Positions 48,979 to 56,441 of a stretch of 64,000 nucleotides of DNA are shown in pieces. A program made the translations under genes and the position numbers. Location of the stretch: positions 744,001-808,000 of the forward strand of contig NZ_CP108393.1 of assembly GCF_035961655.1 (NCBI RefSeq), given 5' to 3'. This stretch comes from Streptomyces sp. NBC_01317. GTDB lineage: Bacteria > Actinomycetota > Actinomycetes > Streptomycetales > Streptomycetaceae. Every line of letters starts with the position of its first letter. The stretch's first letter is position 1. Below the pieces are notes generated by a model that had not been told where the DNA came from, did not search any database, and saw only the letters and a list, made by a program, of their open reading frames with translations.

Positions 48979-49790
48979 CACGCCTTGCGTCCCACTCCGG
49001 CGAAGCCCGAGTAGGCGTACGGATCCTCCTGGTCGGCGGGGCTGTCGGGGCGCCAGTCGGGCATGGCCACGAGGCCGGGTTCGACCATCTCGAACCCGTC
49101 GAAGAACCGGGCCGTCTCCTCCTGCGACCGCATCACCAGCGGGTTGCGGATGGTGCGGTAGACGCCGACGGCGCCGCCCGCCTGCTCCTTGGGGACCGGG
49201 ATGCCTTCGTACGAGGCGTGGGTGAGGACGATCAGGCTGCCCGGCGCGAGGGCGTCCCGCAGCTCGGCGACCGCGCCGTACGGGTCGTCCGCGTCCTCCA
49301 GGAAGTGCAGGACGGCGACGAGGAGCAGGGCCACCGGCCGGTCCAGGTCGAGCAGTCCGGCGGCTTCGCGGCTGGTGAGGATCTGGGCGGGCTTGCGGAG
49401 GTCCGCGCTCACGACGGCGGCGTGGTCGACCCCGGTGAGGACGGCCTGGCTGTGGGCGACCGCGACCGGGTCGTGGTCGACGTAGAGCACCCGGGCGGCG
49501 GGGTCGGCGGCCTGGGCGACTTCATGGACATTCCCGTAGGTCGGAATGCCGGAGCCGATGTCGAGGAACTGGTCGACACCGTTGTCCAGGGCGAATTTGA
49601 CCGCGCGGCGCATGAACGCGCGGTTCGCCTTCATGATCTTGGGCAGCCCCGGCATGAACTCCATTGCCTTGCGCGCGGCGTCCCTGTCCACCTCGAAATT
49701 GTGCGAACCGCCCAGATAGTAGTCGTAAATGCGGGAAACGCTCGGCACCGATATGTCGATGCCCTGCGGGGCCCAGGCGGGACGCTCCAT
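48978..49790 (-). CDS. SAM-dependent methyltransferase-like protein, DUF574 family
   Basis: A 270-residue protein of the DUF574/Methyltransf_19 family, abundant in Streptomyces. Motifs: RIYDYYLGGSHNFEVDRDAA, FMRRAVKFAL, the SAM loop FLDIGSGIPTYGNVHE and VLYVDHDPVAVAH. The substrate is unknown. ATG 49790 has GGAGA seven bases upstream. It is translationally coupled to the RmdA-like gene, which might indicate a shared signalling role. Confidence 0.87.
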   Translation of the reverse strand: MERPAWAPQGIDISVPSVSRIYDYYLGGSHNFEVDRDAARKAMEFMPGLPKIMKANRAFMRRAVKFALDNGVDQFLDIGSGIPTYGNVHEVAQAADPAARVLYVDHDPVAVAHSQAVLTGVDHAAVVSADLRKPAQILTSREAAGLLDLDRPVALLLVAVLHFLEDADDPYGAVAELRDALAPGSLIVLTHASYEGIPVPKEQAGGAVGVYRTIRNPLVMRSQEETARFFDGFEMVEPGLVAMPDWRPDSPADQEDPYAYSGFAGVGRKA

Positions 49791-50046
49791 CGATGTCTCC
49801 AACAGTCGCCACGGGGTCACGGCCATGTACATGGCCGGTTGTTCGAGCCGAGGCTACTGATCGCCCGCCAAGAGAGCGAGCCCAAACGGAAATTAACGGT
49901 CCGTTCTTCGTCACACGTCTTGAACACGTCTCTTGACCACATGCCTTACCCGCGCGTGCTGTTGACTTACCCTCAGACGTGCCCGATCCGCCGTCACGCG
50001 GGGGGCGTGGGACGGCGGACCGGGCGGGCCGGAGGCGACGGGGAGA
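49791..50046. other. Intergenic region upstream of the methyltransferase gene
   Basis: No gene is seen. It contains the small palindrome AACGG-T-CCGTT (49895-49905), an imperfect direct repeat of ACACGTCTTGA type near 49913-49940, and at its right end the terminator of the lipoprotein gene. The promoter for the methyltransferase/RmdA-like operon should lie here, but I see no convincing -35/-10 pair. Confidence 0.5.
49987..50019 (-). terminator. Terminator of the repeat lipoprotein gene
   Basis: TCCGCCGTC (49987-49995) pairs with GACGGCGGA (50011-50019), with an inner ACGC/GCGT extension and a two-base bulge. It lies 28 bases past the lipoprotein stop. Confidence 0.7.
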
Positions 50047-50976
50047 CTACTTCGGCGCTCCGACCAGCTTTGCCTGCGGCGAGACCGCGTACCAAGTGCC
50101 GCCTACGCCTTGGCCGTTGGTGTCACCCGGCTTCTTGTCGCCGGCGAAGGTGTAGACGGGCCAGCAGTCGATGCTCTGCTGCTTGATTCCGTCGGGCCGG
50201 TCGAAGGTCACAAAACCCTTCTCGATGATCCCTTCGGTGTCATTCTTGTCGACGGGGGCGACAACCGGCCACTTGTCGAGGCAGGCCCCGGTGCAGGCCG
50301 ACTTCATGGGCCACGCGGAGTCCTTCTTGAACCGGTAGACGGTCATGCCCTTGGAATCCACGATGATGTCGCCGAGCTGGGGATCCTTGCGGACCGAAAG
50401 TCCCGGCAGGTCGGCAACGGTGACGTCGTCGGCCGGCGCGGCCTTCTTGCCGTCGGGGGCGGAGGCGAACCAGGTCCCGCCCACACCCTGGCCGTTGGCG
50501 TCGCCGGGGCTCTCGTCCTGGGCGTAGCGGTACATCGGCCAGCCGGCGATGGTGAGTTGCTTGGTGCCGTCGGCGCGCGCGACCTCGCCCAGCAGGGCCG
50601 GGTCGACGCCGGCCGGGGCCTTGGCGCCCTCGGCGGACACGACGGGCCAGGCCTTCTCGCAGTCGCCCTCACAGTTCGACTTGGGCGGGCTGGCGGTGTC
50701 CTTGTCGAAGCGGTAGAGCGTGAAGCCCTCGCTGTCGGTGACGACTTCGCCGAGCTCCTTGCTGTCCCACACGGCGAGTTGACCGGCCGCCGTGGCGTCG
50801 GTCTTGGCCGCCGCGTCGGAACCGTAGGCGTCGGAACCGTAGTCGTCCCCGGCCGCCGCGGCGGCTCCGACCGGCGCTCCGTTGGTGGTGGTGCCCTGCT
50901 CCTGACCGCACGCCGTCGTCAGGGCCAGTACGGCCACCGCGGTCACCGCGAGCGAGGCGTTCCGCCAGGTGTTCAT
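50047..50976 (-). CDS. Secreted lipoprotein with COG4315-type repeats (SCO0930-like)
   Basis: Exported lipoprotein of 309 residues with signal peptide and lipobox LTTAC. After an Ala/Asp/Tyr linker come repeated units of the COG4315 kind: LGEVVTDSEGFTLYRFDKD, CEGDCEKAWPVV, TIAGWPMYRYAQDESPGDANGQ-type, and again LGDIIVDSKGMTVYRF, CTGACLDKWPVV, CWPVYTFAGDKKPGDTNGQ-type. Each pair carries a C-x3-C. The function is unknown; the resemblance to S. coelicolor SCO0930 is from memory. The ATG has GGAG six bases upstream. It is divergent from a Pro-Thr-rich protein gene. Confidence 0.85.
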   Translation of the reverse strand: MNTWRNASLAVTAVAVLALTTACGQEQGTTTNGAPVGAAAAAGDDYGSDAYGSDAAAKTDATAAGQLAVWDSKELGEVVTDSEGFTLYRFDKDTASPPKSNCEGDCEKAWPVVSAEGAKAPAGVDPALLGEVARADGTKQLTIAGWPMYRYAQDESPGDANGQGVGGTWFASAPDGKKAAPADDVTVADLPGLSVRKDPQLGDIIVDSKGMTVYRFKKDSAWPMKSACTGACLDKWPVVAPVDKNDTEGIIEKGFVTFDRPDGIKQQSIDCWPVYTFAGDKKPGDTNGQGVGGTWYAVSPQAKLVGAPK

Positions 50977-51108
50977 ATCAACTCCGCTTGTCTGTAAGTC
51001 AGTTGGGCGCCGGGCTGCGCCGGTTCATGGCCCTAAGTACGGGCCGGGCACGGTCCTCCGTTCAACGCGGCCGGAAAAAACTTCTGACATCCAAACCCGC
51101 GCCCTGCC

Positions 51109-51132
51109 AAATCCCCCTATCAGGGGGGATTT
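51109..51132. promoter_or_regulatory. Nine-base inverted repeat between divergent envelope genes
   Basis: AAATCCCCC (51109-51117) and GGGGGATTT (51124-51132) flank a six-base loop. The site sits 48 bases before the Pro-Thr-rich gene start and 133 bases from the lipoprotein start. It could be an operator shared by both genes. Confidence 0.5.
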
Positions 51133-51180
51133 TCTCGACTTTCGGCGTGTCGGGGGAATGCGCGGAACAGGATCCTGTCC

Positions 51181-51813
51181 GTGTACGGATTCCAAGTCGG
51201 CCGGCTGGTGGCGGCCGCTTCACTCATCTGGCTGTTCGCCGTGCCCGTACCGGCCGCAGCCGACAGTTGCGCCTACGCGTCCATAGGCCCCGACGGTTCC
51301 GTGTGGGCGGTGGCGAAGACGGGGGGCGGGCACTGCCGGCCCTGGCCGACGCATCCACCACATCCGCCGCATCACACACATCCGCCGAAACCGACACCAA
51401 CGCCCACCCCTACCCCTACGCCGACACCCACGCCCACGCCTACGCCCACACCGACTCCGACACCCACGCCGACTCCGACTCCAACGCCGACTCCCCAACC
51501 GACACCGACGCCGACCAAGGCCGAGCCGAAGCCGACACCCCGGCCCGTACGACCGGCCCCGCCGCCCGCACCCGCGCCCGAGCCCCCGCCGCCACCGCGC
51601 CCGGCCCCGCGCCCCCCGTCGCCCACCCCGTCCCCGAGCCCCTCACCCACCCCGTCGGCCCGTCCGACACCGTCCCCCATCGCCCTGCCCACCTTCCACA
51701 AGACAGTGCGCAAGCAGCCGCGCGGAGGTCCCTCCCCCGTCACCCTGATGCTGCTGATCACGGCCCCCGCCGCACTCGCCGTGGCCGTACTGCGCCCCCG
51801 TTCTTCCCGCTGA
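51181..51813 (+). CDS. Secreted/membrane-anchored Pro-Thr-repeat protein
   Basis: A 210-residue protein. The GTG at 51181 gives a signal peptide ([19 protein letters not shown]), then a short Cys-containing mature segment (DSCAYAS...GGGHCRPW) and a His/Pro stretch. A long run of alternating Pro-Thr dipeptides follows (about residues 69-112, broken once by PQP), then a Pro-rich region and a C-terminal membrane helix ([15 protein letters not shown]) with a basic tail. Such PT runs act as rigid cell-wall spacers. CAGGAT lies seven bases upstream with no ribosome site, hinting at a leaderless start. The repetitive DNA may vary in length. Confidence 0.8.
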   Translation: MYGFQVGRLVAAASLIWLFAVPVPAAADSCAYASIGPDGSVWAVAKTGGGHCRPWPTHPPHPPHHTHPPKPTPTPTPTPTPTPTPTPTPTPTPTPTPTPTPTPTPQPTPTPTKAEPKPTPRPVRPAPPPAPAPEPPPPPRPAPRPPSPTPSPSPSPTPSARPTPSPIALPTFHKTVRKQPRGGPSPVTLMLLITAPAALAVAVLRPRSSR

Positions 51814-51835
51814 TCCGCTGATCCACGGAGGCTCC

Positions 51836-52600
51836 ATGTCGGAATGGCTCGTTCTGAGCATCGCCATGGCGGCGGCCAGTGCCGTCGTCCTCACCATCGT
51901 CGTCATCAACAACCGCCGGCTTCCGGTGGACGACGACCCCACCGAGACCCCGGACGTCATGGAATACATGACGATGATGATCGGAGTGATCTACGCGATC
52001 GTTCTGGGTCTCGCGATAGCCGGCGTCTGGGAGGGCCGCAGCGCCGCCCAGGAGAACGTACGGCAGGAAGCACAGGCCCTGCACGAGATCCAGCAGCGGG
52101 TCCAGGTCTATCCGGCGGACATCCGTGAGCGGATCCGCGCCGACGTCGACGCGTACGCCTCGTACGTCGTGCACACCGAGTGGCCCCACATGTCCGAGCA
52201 CAACGCCCTCAGCGCGAAGGGCACCCAGCTGTTCGAGCGGATCCGCTCGGACGTGTCGCGGTACGCGCCCCGTACCGAGCTGGAAGGCCAGACGTACCAG
52301 CCCCTCGTCGAACAGGTGGCCGTCGCGGACGACGCCCGGGGGGCGCGCGGCCAGAACGCCGGGGCCACCATGCCGGGCGTCGTCTGGTTCGGTCTCATCG
52401 TCGGAGCCGTCGTCACCGTGGGGCTGATCTTCGTCCTCCAGATCCGGCGGACCTTCCGCGAGCTGCTGCTGGCGGGACTGTTCAGCGTCCTGATCGCCTT
52501 CCTGCTCTTCCTCATCTGGGACTTCGACGCCCCCTACGGCCGTGGCATCGCCGCGACGGCGGCCCCGTTCGTCGATCTGTTCCCCGCCATCGGGAACTGA
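51836..52600 (+). CDS. DUF4239 (bestrophin-like) membrane protein
   Basis: Membrane protein of 254 residues with four hydrophobic segments: two near the N-terminus (LVLSIAMAAASAVVLTIVV, MMIGVIYAIVLGLAIAGVW) and two near the C-terminus, with a charged helical region between. The E-Y-M-x-M-M-I-G-V-I-Y-A motif is characteristic of DUF4239. The function is unknown; the fold has been likened to bestrophin channels. It follows the Pro-Thr protein by 22 bases with GGAGG as ribosome site, so they form one operon. Confidence 0.85.
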   Translation: MSEWLVLSIAMAAASAVVLTIVVINNRRLPVDDDPTETPDVMEYMTMMIGVIYAIVLGLAIAGVWEGRSAAQENVRQEAQALHEIQQRVQVYPADIRERIRADVDAYASYVVHTEWPHMSEHNALSAKGTQLFERIRSDVSRYAPRTELEGQTYQPLVEQVAVADDARGARGQNAGATMPGVVWFGLIVGAVVTVGLIFVLQIRRTFRELLLAGLFSVLIAFLLFLIWDFDAPYGRGIAATAAPFVDLFPAIGN

Positions 52601-52641
52601 GCCGGCCGGTCCGAGCCGACCGGTCCGAGGGCTCCACCAGA

Positions 52642-52677
52642 GGCACGGCTGTCCGCCACCCGGGGGACGGCCGTGCC
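52642..52677 (+). terminator. Terminator after the DUF4239 gene
   Basis: GGCACGGCTGTCC (52642-52654) pairs with GGACGGCCGTGCC (52665-52677), 13 bp with one wobble pair and a ten-base loop. The remaining bases to 52802 hold a -10-like TAGCGT at 52719-52724 but no good -35. Confidence 0.75.
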
Positions 52678-52802
52678 CCATTCGCCCGTCAGCGATCGCG
52701 GCTGTGATAGTGCGCTCCTAGCGTTTCGGGCATCGAGGTGCATTCCGTGCCAGGTGTGGAAATCGTTCCGCAGGTGCTCCTCGGGGACCCGGAGGATTCA
52801 CC

Positions 52803-53357
52803 ATGCGCGCGATACGAGCCGCGTCCGCCGCTCTGCTGGGAGCGACCGCACTCGCCCTGACGGCCCCCACGGCGGTGGCGGCGCAGCGGGGCGCCGGCCT
52901 CGGCTTCACCGTCACGCCCTCCACCGTCGCGGCGGGCGGCCGACTGACGCTGGCGGCCCCCGGCTGCCGCTCGTCCGGAACCGCGTCCTCCGCCGTGTTC
53001 GACACGGTCACCGTCCCGGCGGGCGGGACGGCGGCCGCCACCGTCGACTGGGACGCCAAGCGCGGTGCCACGTACCGGACCACCTTCACCTGCCGGTCCG
53101 GCGGGACGGCGGCGGCCTCGTTCACCGTCGCGGGCGGCGCGACCCCGACCCGTACCCCCACCGTGCGGCCGACCCGCACCCCCGCGCCGGTCACCACCGC
53201 CACCTCCGTGGCACCCGGCGGCGTCAGGGGCGGTCTCGGCGGCAGCGTCGGCGGGATGAACACCGCCGAGATCCTGGCGGGTACGGCGCTGGTGGTGGCC
53301 GCGGCCACCGGCACCATCTATGCCGTACGCCGCCGTGCGGAGAACCGCGGGCACTGA
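52803..53357 (+). CDS. Secreted protein with GGLGGSVG motif and C-terminal membrane anchor (paralogue A)
   Basis: A 184-residue exported protein. It has a signal peptide (ending TAVAAQ), a single Ig/IPT-like domain (FTVTPSTVAAGGRLTLAAPGC, two cysteines) and a Thr/Pro linker. It then has the motif RGGLGGSVGG, a hydrophobic helix and the basic tail RRRAENRGH. The C-terminal layout is that of a sortase substrate, but no LPxTG or LAxTG is present. A paralogue lies convergently at 53452-53937, and a class F sortase is 890 bases further right. Function unknown. Confidence 0.78.
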   Translation: MRAIRAASAALLGATALALTAPTAVAAQRGAGLGFTVTPSTVAAGGRLTLAAPGCRSSGTASSAVFDTVTVPAGGTAAATVDWDAKRGATYRTTFTCRSGGTAAASFTVAGGATPTRTPTVRPTRTPAPVTTATSVAPGGVRGGLGGSVGGMNTAEILAGTALVVAAATGTIYAVRRRAENRGH

Positions 53358-53375
53358 CGCCCCCACCGGTATCCC

Positions 53376-53433
53376 GCTCCGACGCCCGTCGCCCCGAGTC
53401 CTGTACGAGGACTCGGGGCGACGGGCGTCGGGG
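53376..53433. terminator. Very strong bidirectional terminator between the two paralogues
   Basis: A perfect 23-bp stem (53380-53402 with 53408-53430) has a five-base GTACG loop and weaker pairs outside. It lies exactly between two convergent genes. Confidence 0.9.
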
Positions 53434-53451
53434 GCCGGGCGGCAGAGCCGG

Positions 53452-53937
53452 TCAGATCTGCCCGCCGGCCGCGCGGCGGCGGCGCGCCAGGAAGAAGGAA
53501 CCGCCGACCGCGGCCGTGGCGACGAGCCCGGCCCCGATCCCCACCTCGGTCGAGCTGGGTCCGACGGAGCCGCCGAGACCACCCTGCGCACCGCGCCCGG
53601 CGAGCACCTCGAACTGGTGCGTCTCGACGCGCGGGTTGTCGCTGCACCTGACGACCAGGTTGTAGCGGCCGGGCGTGGCGTTGTCGCGGATCCGCGCCGT
53701 GGCCGACACGTTCCCCGACGGGTTCACCGGGAAGCGGACCTGCCGGAAGGCGTTGGAGTCGACGGTGCCTCCGTGGCCGCAGCCCTGGGCGGAGATGTGG
53801 ATCGTGCCGCCCTGGTGGACCGCGAACGGATTGACAGTGACATTTTTCGGACCGTTGGTGGCGCCGGCCAGCGGGGCGGAGAGCGCCACGGCCGCGCAGG
53901 CGGTCGCGGCGACCGTGAGAGCGCGTGAAGCACGCAT
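53452..53937 (-). CDS. Secreted protein with GGLGGSVG motif and C-terminal membrane anchor (paralogue B)
   Basis: A 161-residue exported protein, paralogous to 52803-53357. Signal peptide to about LAGATN; a beta-sandwich-like domain (VNPFAVHQGGTIHISAQGC, ending in a second cysteine at VVRCSDNPRVETHQFEV); then QGGLGGSVG, a hydrophobic helix and the basic tail RRRRAAGGQI. The shared GGLGGSVG before the anchor is the striking feature. ATG 53937 has GGAGG seven bases upstream. The distance to any obvious promoter is long (TATAAA at about 54126-54131 on this strand). Confidence 0.78.
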   Translation of the reverse strand: MRASRALTVAATACAAVALSAPLAGATNGPKNVTVNPFAVHQGGTIHISAQGCGHGGTVDSNAFRQVRFPVNPSGNVSATARIRDNATPGRYNLVVRCSDNPRVETHQFEVLAGRGAQGGLGGSVGPSSTEVGIGAGLVATAAVGGSFFLARRRRAAGGQI

Positions 53938-54247
53938 CGTTGAACCTCCAGCGGAAGACGCCCCAAAGCGGTGCTCCGGGAAGATCGACGAGTACGCCTT
54001 CCATGACGAACCCTCACCGGGCCTCCCATTCGCCGCATTTCGGCGCTGGTCCACCCCGGTGAGGCGACACGCCGACAGAACGCTCCCCTGGCCGGTGGAT
54101 ACGCAGGTCACGGACCGTCAGAAGATTTATACGGCGAATACTCGGATGGGCCAGCACCCGTCGTCCCGCCACCCGTTCGCCCCTCAGTGATCGCCGCCGC
54201 CGCACACCGCGCTTAGCGTGCTGACAGGCGCCCACGAAGGGAGAACC
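53938..54247. other. 310-base divergent spacer between paralogue B and the sortase gene
   Basis: No gene is seen. On the minus strand it has a TATAAA box (54126-54131). A nested inverted repeat has outer 9-bp arms CCTCACCGG (54012-54020) and CCGGTGAGG (54056-54064) and inner arms CGCCG/CGGCG (54031-54045), which would lie in the leader of paralogue B. On the plus strand, TAGCGT (54214-54219) is a -10 candidate for the sortase gene. Confidence 0.5.
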
Positions 54248-54907
54248 ATGGGCCAGGACCCCACCGTCCCGGAGTCGAGGAAGCGCTCCCCCTGGGGCGT
54301 GCTGGCTCTCGTCATGCTCAGCGGGATCGCGCTGATGCGGAACGGGGTGGACACACCGCTGGGGCCGCCGCAGCCCGCGGCGGCGGCCGCGCCGGCCGGC
54401 CAGACCGACCCGGCCGCCCTCGCCGTCACCACGTCGGCCGTGAAGCCGCTGCCGTACGCGCCGATGTCACGGGTACGGATCCCGGAGATCAAGGTCGACG
54501 CGCCGGTGGTGGACGTGGGCCTGGACCGGGACGGCTGGATCGCGGCCCCCGAGCCGCAGGACCCCAACCTGGCGGGCTGGTACCAGAACGGGGTGGCGCC
54601 GGGCCAGCGCGGTACGGCGGTGGTGGTCGGCCATGTCGACAACCAGGCCGGGCCCGCCGTCTTCTACGGGCTCGGCTCTCTGGAGAAGGGCCAGCACGTC
54701 GAGGTCGGCCGCTACGACGGCCGGGTGGCGGTGTTCGAGATCTACGGGGTCGAGGTCTTCGCCAAGGACGACTTCCCCGGGCCCCGGGTCTACGGCGACA
54801 CCGGCCGGCCGGAGCTGCGGGTGATCACGTGCGGCGGCGGCTACTCGAAGGCGGGCGGCTACGACGGCAACGTGGTCGTCTTCGCCCGGCTGGTCAGGAC
54901 ACGCTGA
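54248..54907 (+). CDS. Class F sortase
   Basis: Membrane-anchored cysteine transpeptidase of 219 residues. A short cytoplasmic start and one membrane helix (WGVLALVMLSGIALM) are followed by the sortase barrel. The catalytic triad is visible: histidine in VVVGHVDN, cysteine in LRVITCGG, arginine in NVVVFARL. Class F sortases are typical of actinobacteria and attach proteins to the wall or polymerise them. The ATG has AAGGGAG at good spacing. Neighbouring exported proteins lack the standard LPxTG motif, so its substrates are open. Confidence 0.92.
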   Translation: MGQDPTVPESRKRSPWGVLALVMLSGIALMRNGVDTPLGPPQPAAAAAPAGQTDPAALAVTTSAVKPLPYAPMSRVRIPEIKVDAPVVDVGLDRDGWIAAPEPQDPNLAGWYQNGVAPGQRGTAVVVGHVDNQAGPAVFYGLGSLEKGQHVEVGRYDGRVAVFEIYGVEVFAKDDFPGPRVYGDTGRPELRVITCGGGYSKAGGYDGNVVVFARLVRTR

Positions 54908-54959
54908 CCGGCCGGGCGGAGACGACGGGGGGCAGGGGGCCAGGTGGGGCAGGCGCTTC

Positions 54960-55790
54960 CTACGGATGCGGTACGCCGACCCCGTACCCCTCCGCGATCA
55001 GCTCGGGCAGATAGCGGCGCAGCGCGGCCACACTCTGCTCACGGTTGCCGCCCGCGTCGTGCGAGAGCACCACGACCCCGGGCCCCGCGCCGTCCCGGAC
55101 CGCCTTGACGATCTTGTCGGTGCCGGGGGTGGTCCAGTCCAGGGTGTCGACGGTCCAGGCGAGGGGTTCCATGCCCAGCTCGGCGCCGATCTCGAAGGAG
55201 TCCCGGTTCCACGCGCCGTAGGGGGCGCGGAACCAGACGGGCGGGGCGCCGACGGTGTCCTCGATCAGCTCGCTCGTACGCTCCATCTCCTTGCGGATCG
55301 CGGACCGCGTGAGCTGGGGCAACTGCGGGTGCGACCACGTGTGGTTGCCCACGACGTGCCCGTCGGCCGCCATCCGGCGGAGCAGGTCGCGGTGGTACGA
55401 GGCCATCTCGCCGCAGACGAAGAACATCGCGCGGACGTCGTGGGCGCGGAGCGTGCCCAGGATGTCGGGGGTGTAGCGGGGGTCGGGGCCGTCGTCGAAG
55501 GTGAGCACCACCGCGTGGCCCACCTGGGGCAGTTCGCGGAACGGCTTCTCGCGGACCGGCGGCGGGGTGCGGAGGCCGGAAGGGGCGTCGTCGGTCATGG
55601 GCCTGAGCCGGTAGGCGGCGGGGTTGCGGGCGACCCCGGCCGGCGGGCCCGCGGCGGGCGGTCCCGCCGCGGCCACCGGGGCGGCGGAGGCGCCCGGGGC
55701 GCGGGCCTCGCCCGGGAAGAACACCCGGGTGGTGACGGCGGCGCCGAGACAGGCGGCGAGCCGGAGGAGGGCGCGGCGCCCCGGAATCAT
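54960..55790 (-). CDS. Exported polysaccharide deacetylase (NodB domain)
   Basis: Carbohydrate esterase family 4 enzyme of 276 residues that removes N-acetyl groups from peptidoglycan or chitin-like glycans. All five motifs are present: TFDDGPD, HTWSHPQ (metal histidines), RAPYGAWN, DTLDW and LSHDAG. The N-terminus has twin arginines (GRRALLRLAACLGAAV), suggesting Tat export. ATG 55790 is preceded by AAGGAAG. The upstream in-frame ATG 55805 has no ribosome site and would place the AAGGA inside the gene. It is convergent with the sortase gene. Confidence 0.9.
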   Translation of the reverse strand: MIPGRRALLRLAACLGAAVTTRVFFPGEARAPGASAAPVAAAGPPAAGPPAGVARNPAAYRLRPMTDDAPSGLRTPPPVREKPFRELPQVGHAVVLTFDDGPDPRYTPDILGTLRAHDVRAMFFVCGEMASYHRDLLRRMAADGHVVGNHTWSHPQLPQLTRSAIRKEMERTSELIEDTVGAPPVWFRAPYGAWNRDSFEIGAELGMEPLAWTVDTLDWTTPGTDKIVKAVRDGAGPGVVVLSHDAGGNREQSVAALRRYLPELIAEGYGVGVPHP

Positions 55791-55950
55791 TTCTTCCTTT
55801 TTCATGACTAATGGCTCGCACGGCGGATGCGCCGGACCGCACACCGACACGGCCGCGCGCGCGAAAGCACCCGATGGGACCAGCCCGGGCCCGGTCGGCC
55901 AGGGCGGGCCCTCCGTCGGGGACTTCAGGGCGAGCGGATAGCCTGCGCCC

Positions 55951-56412
55951 GTGACTGAGCAGCGGCCCACCTCATTCGAACGTGGCACCGACGGACCGAA
56001 GGTGATCGTCGTCGGCGTGGACGGATCGCAGTCCTCGTACCGCGCGGCCGCGTACGCCGCCGGGCTCGCGCGGCGGCAGAGGGCTCTGCTCGCCATCGTC
56101 TACGTCCAGCCCGTGGTGTCGGCGGGGGCCGCCCTCGGCGCCCCGGCCACCGGCACGACGGGGGAGATCGCCGAGGAGCTGGTGGCCGAGATCCGGCTCG
56201 CGACCGAGCGGTTCAAGGACATATGGGACGTCCGCTGGGAGTTCCACACCTTCCACGGGGACCCGTACAGCGGCCTGGTCACCGCCGCCGACGAACTCAC
56301 CGCGGACGCGGTGGTGGTGGGCGCGTCGGAGTCGGCGGGGCACCGGATCGTGGGGTCCGTGGCGGTACGGCTGGTCAAGGCGGGCCGCTGGCCGGTGACG
56401 GTCGTCCCGTAA
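55951..56412 (+). CDS. Universal stress protein (UspA family)
   Basis: Single-domain Usp of 153 residues. VIVVGVDGSQSSYRA opens the fold, and the ATP-binding loop VVGASESAGHRIVGSVAVRL (G-x2-E...G-x9-S type) is near the C-terminus, so it should bind ATP. The start is a GTG with TAGCCT six bases upstream and no ribosome site, consistent with a leaderless mRNA. It is convergent with the CapA-like gene. Confidence 0.9.
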   Translation: MTEQRPTSFERGTDGPKVIVVGVDGSQSSYRAAAYAAGLARRQRALLAIVYVQPVVSAGAALGAPATGTTGEIAEELVAEIRLATERFKDIWDVRWEFHTFHGDPYSGLVTAADELTADAVVVGASESAGHRIVGSVAVRLVKAGRWPVTVVP

Positions 56413-56441
56413 CCGCGGACACCGCCGGGCCAGGACAGCCC

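Noticed and set aside
51380..51520. CRISPR-like or satellite array
   Set aside because: The periodicity reflects Pro-Thr codons of a real secreted protein; there are no conserved repeats with unique spacers.
52689..53591. 300-codon minus-strand frame across the first secreted paralogue
   Set aside because: It runs through the strong terminator and is antisense to a gene with a clear signal peptide and membrane anchor.
53938..54247. Riboswitch in the paralogue B leader
   Set aside because: The nested inverted repeat is suggestive, but I see no conserved core of a known riboswitch class.
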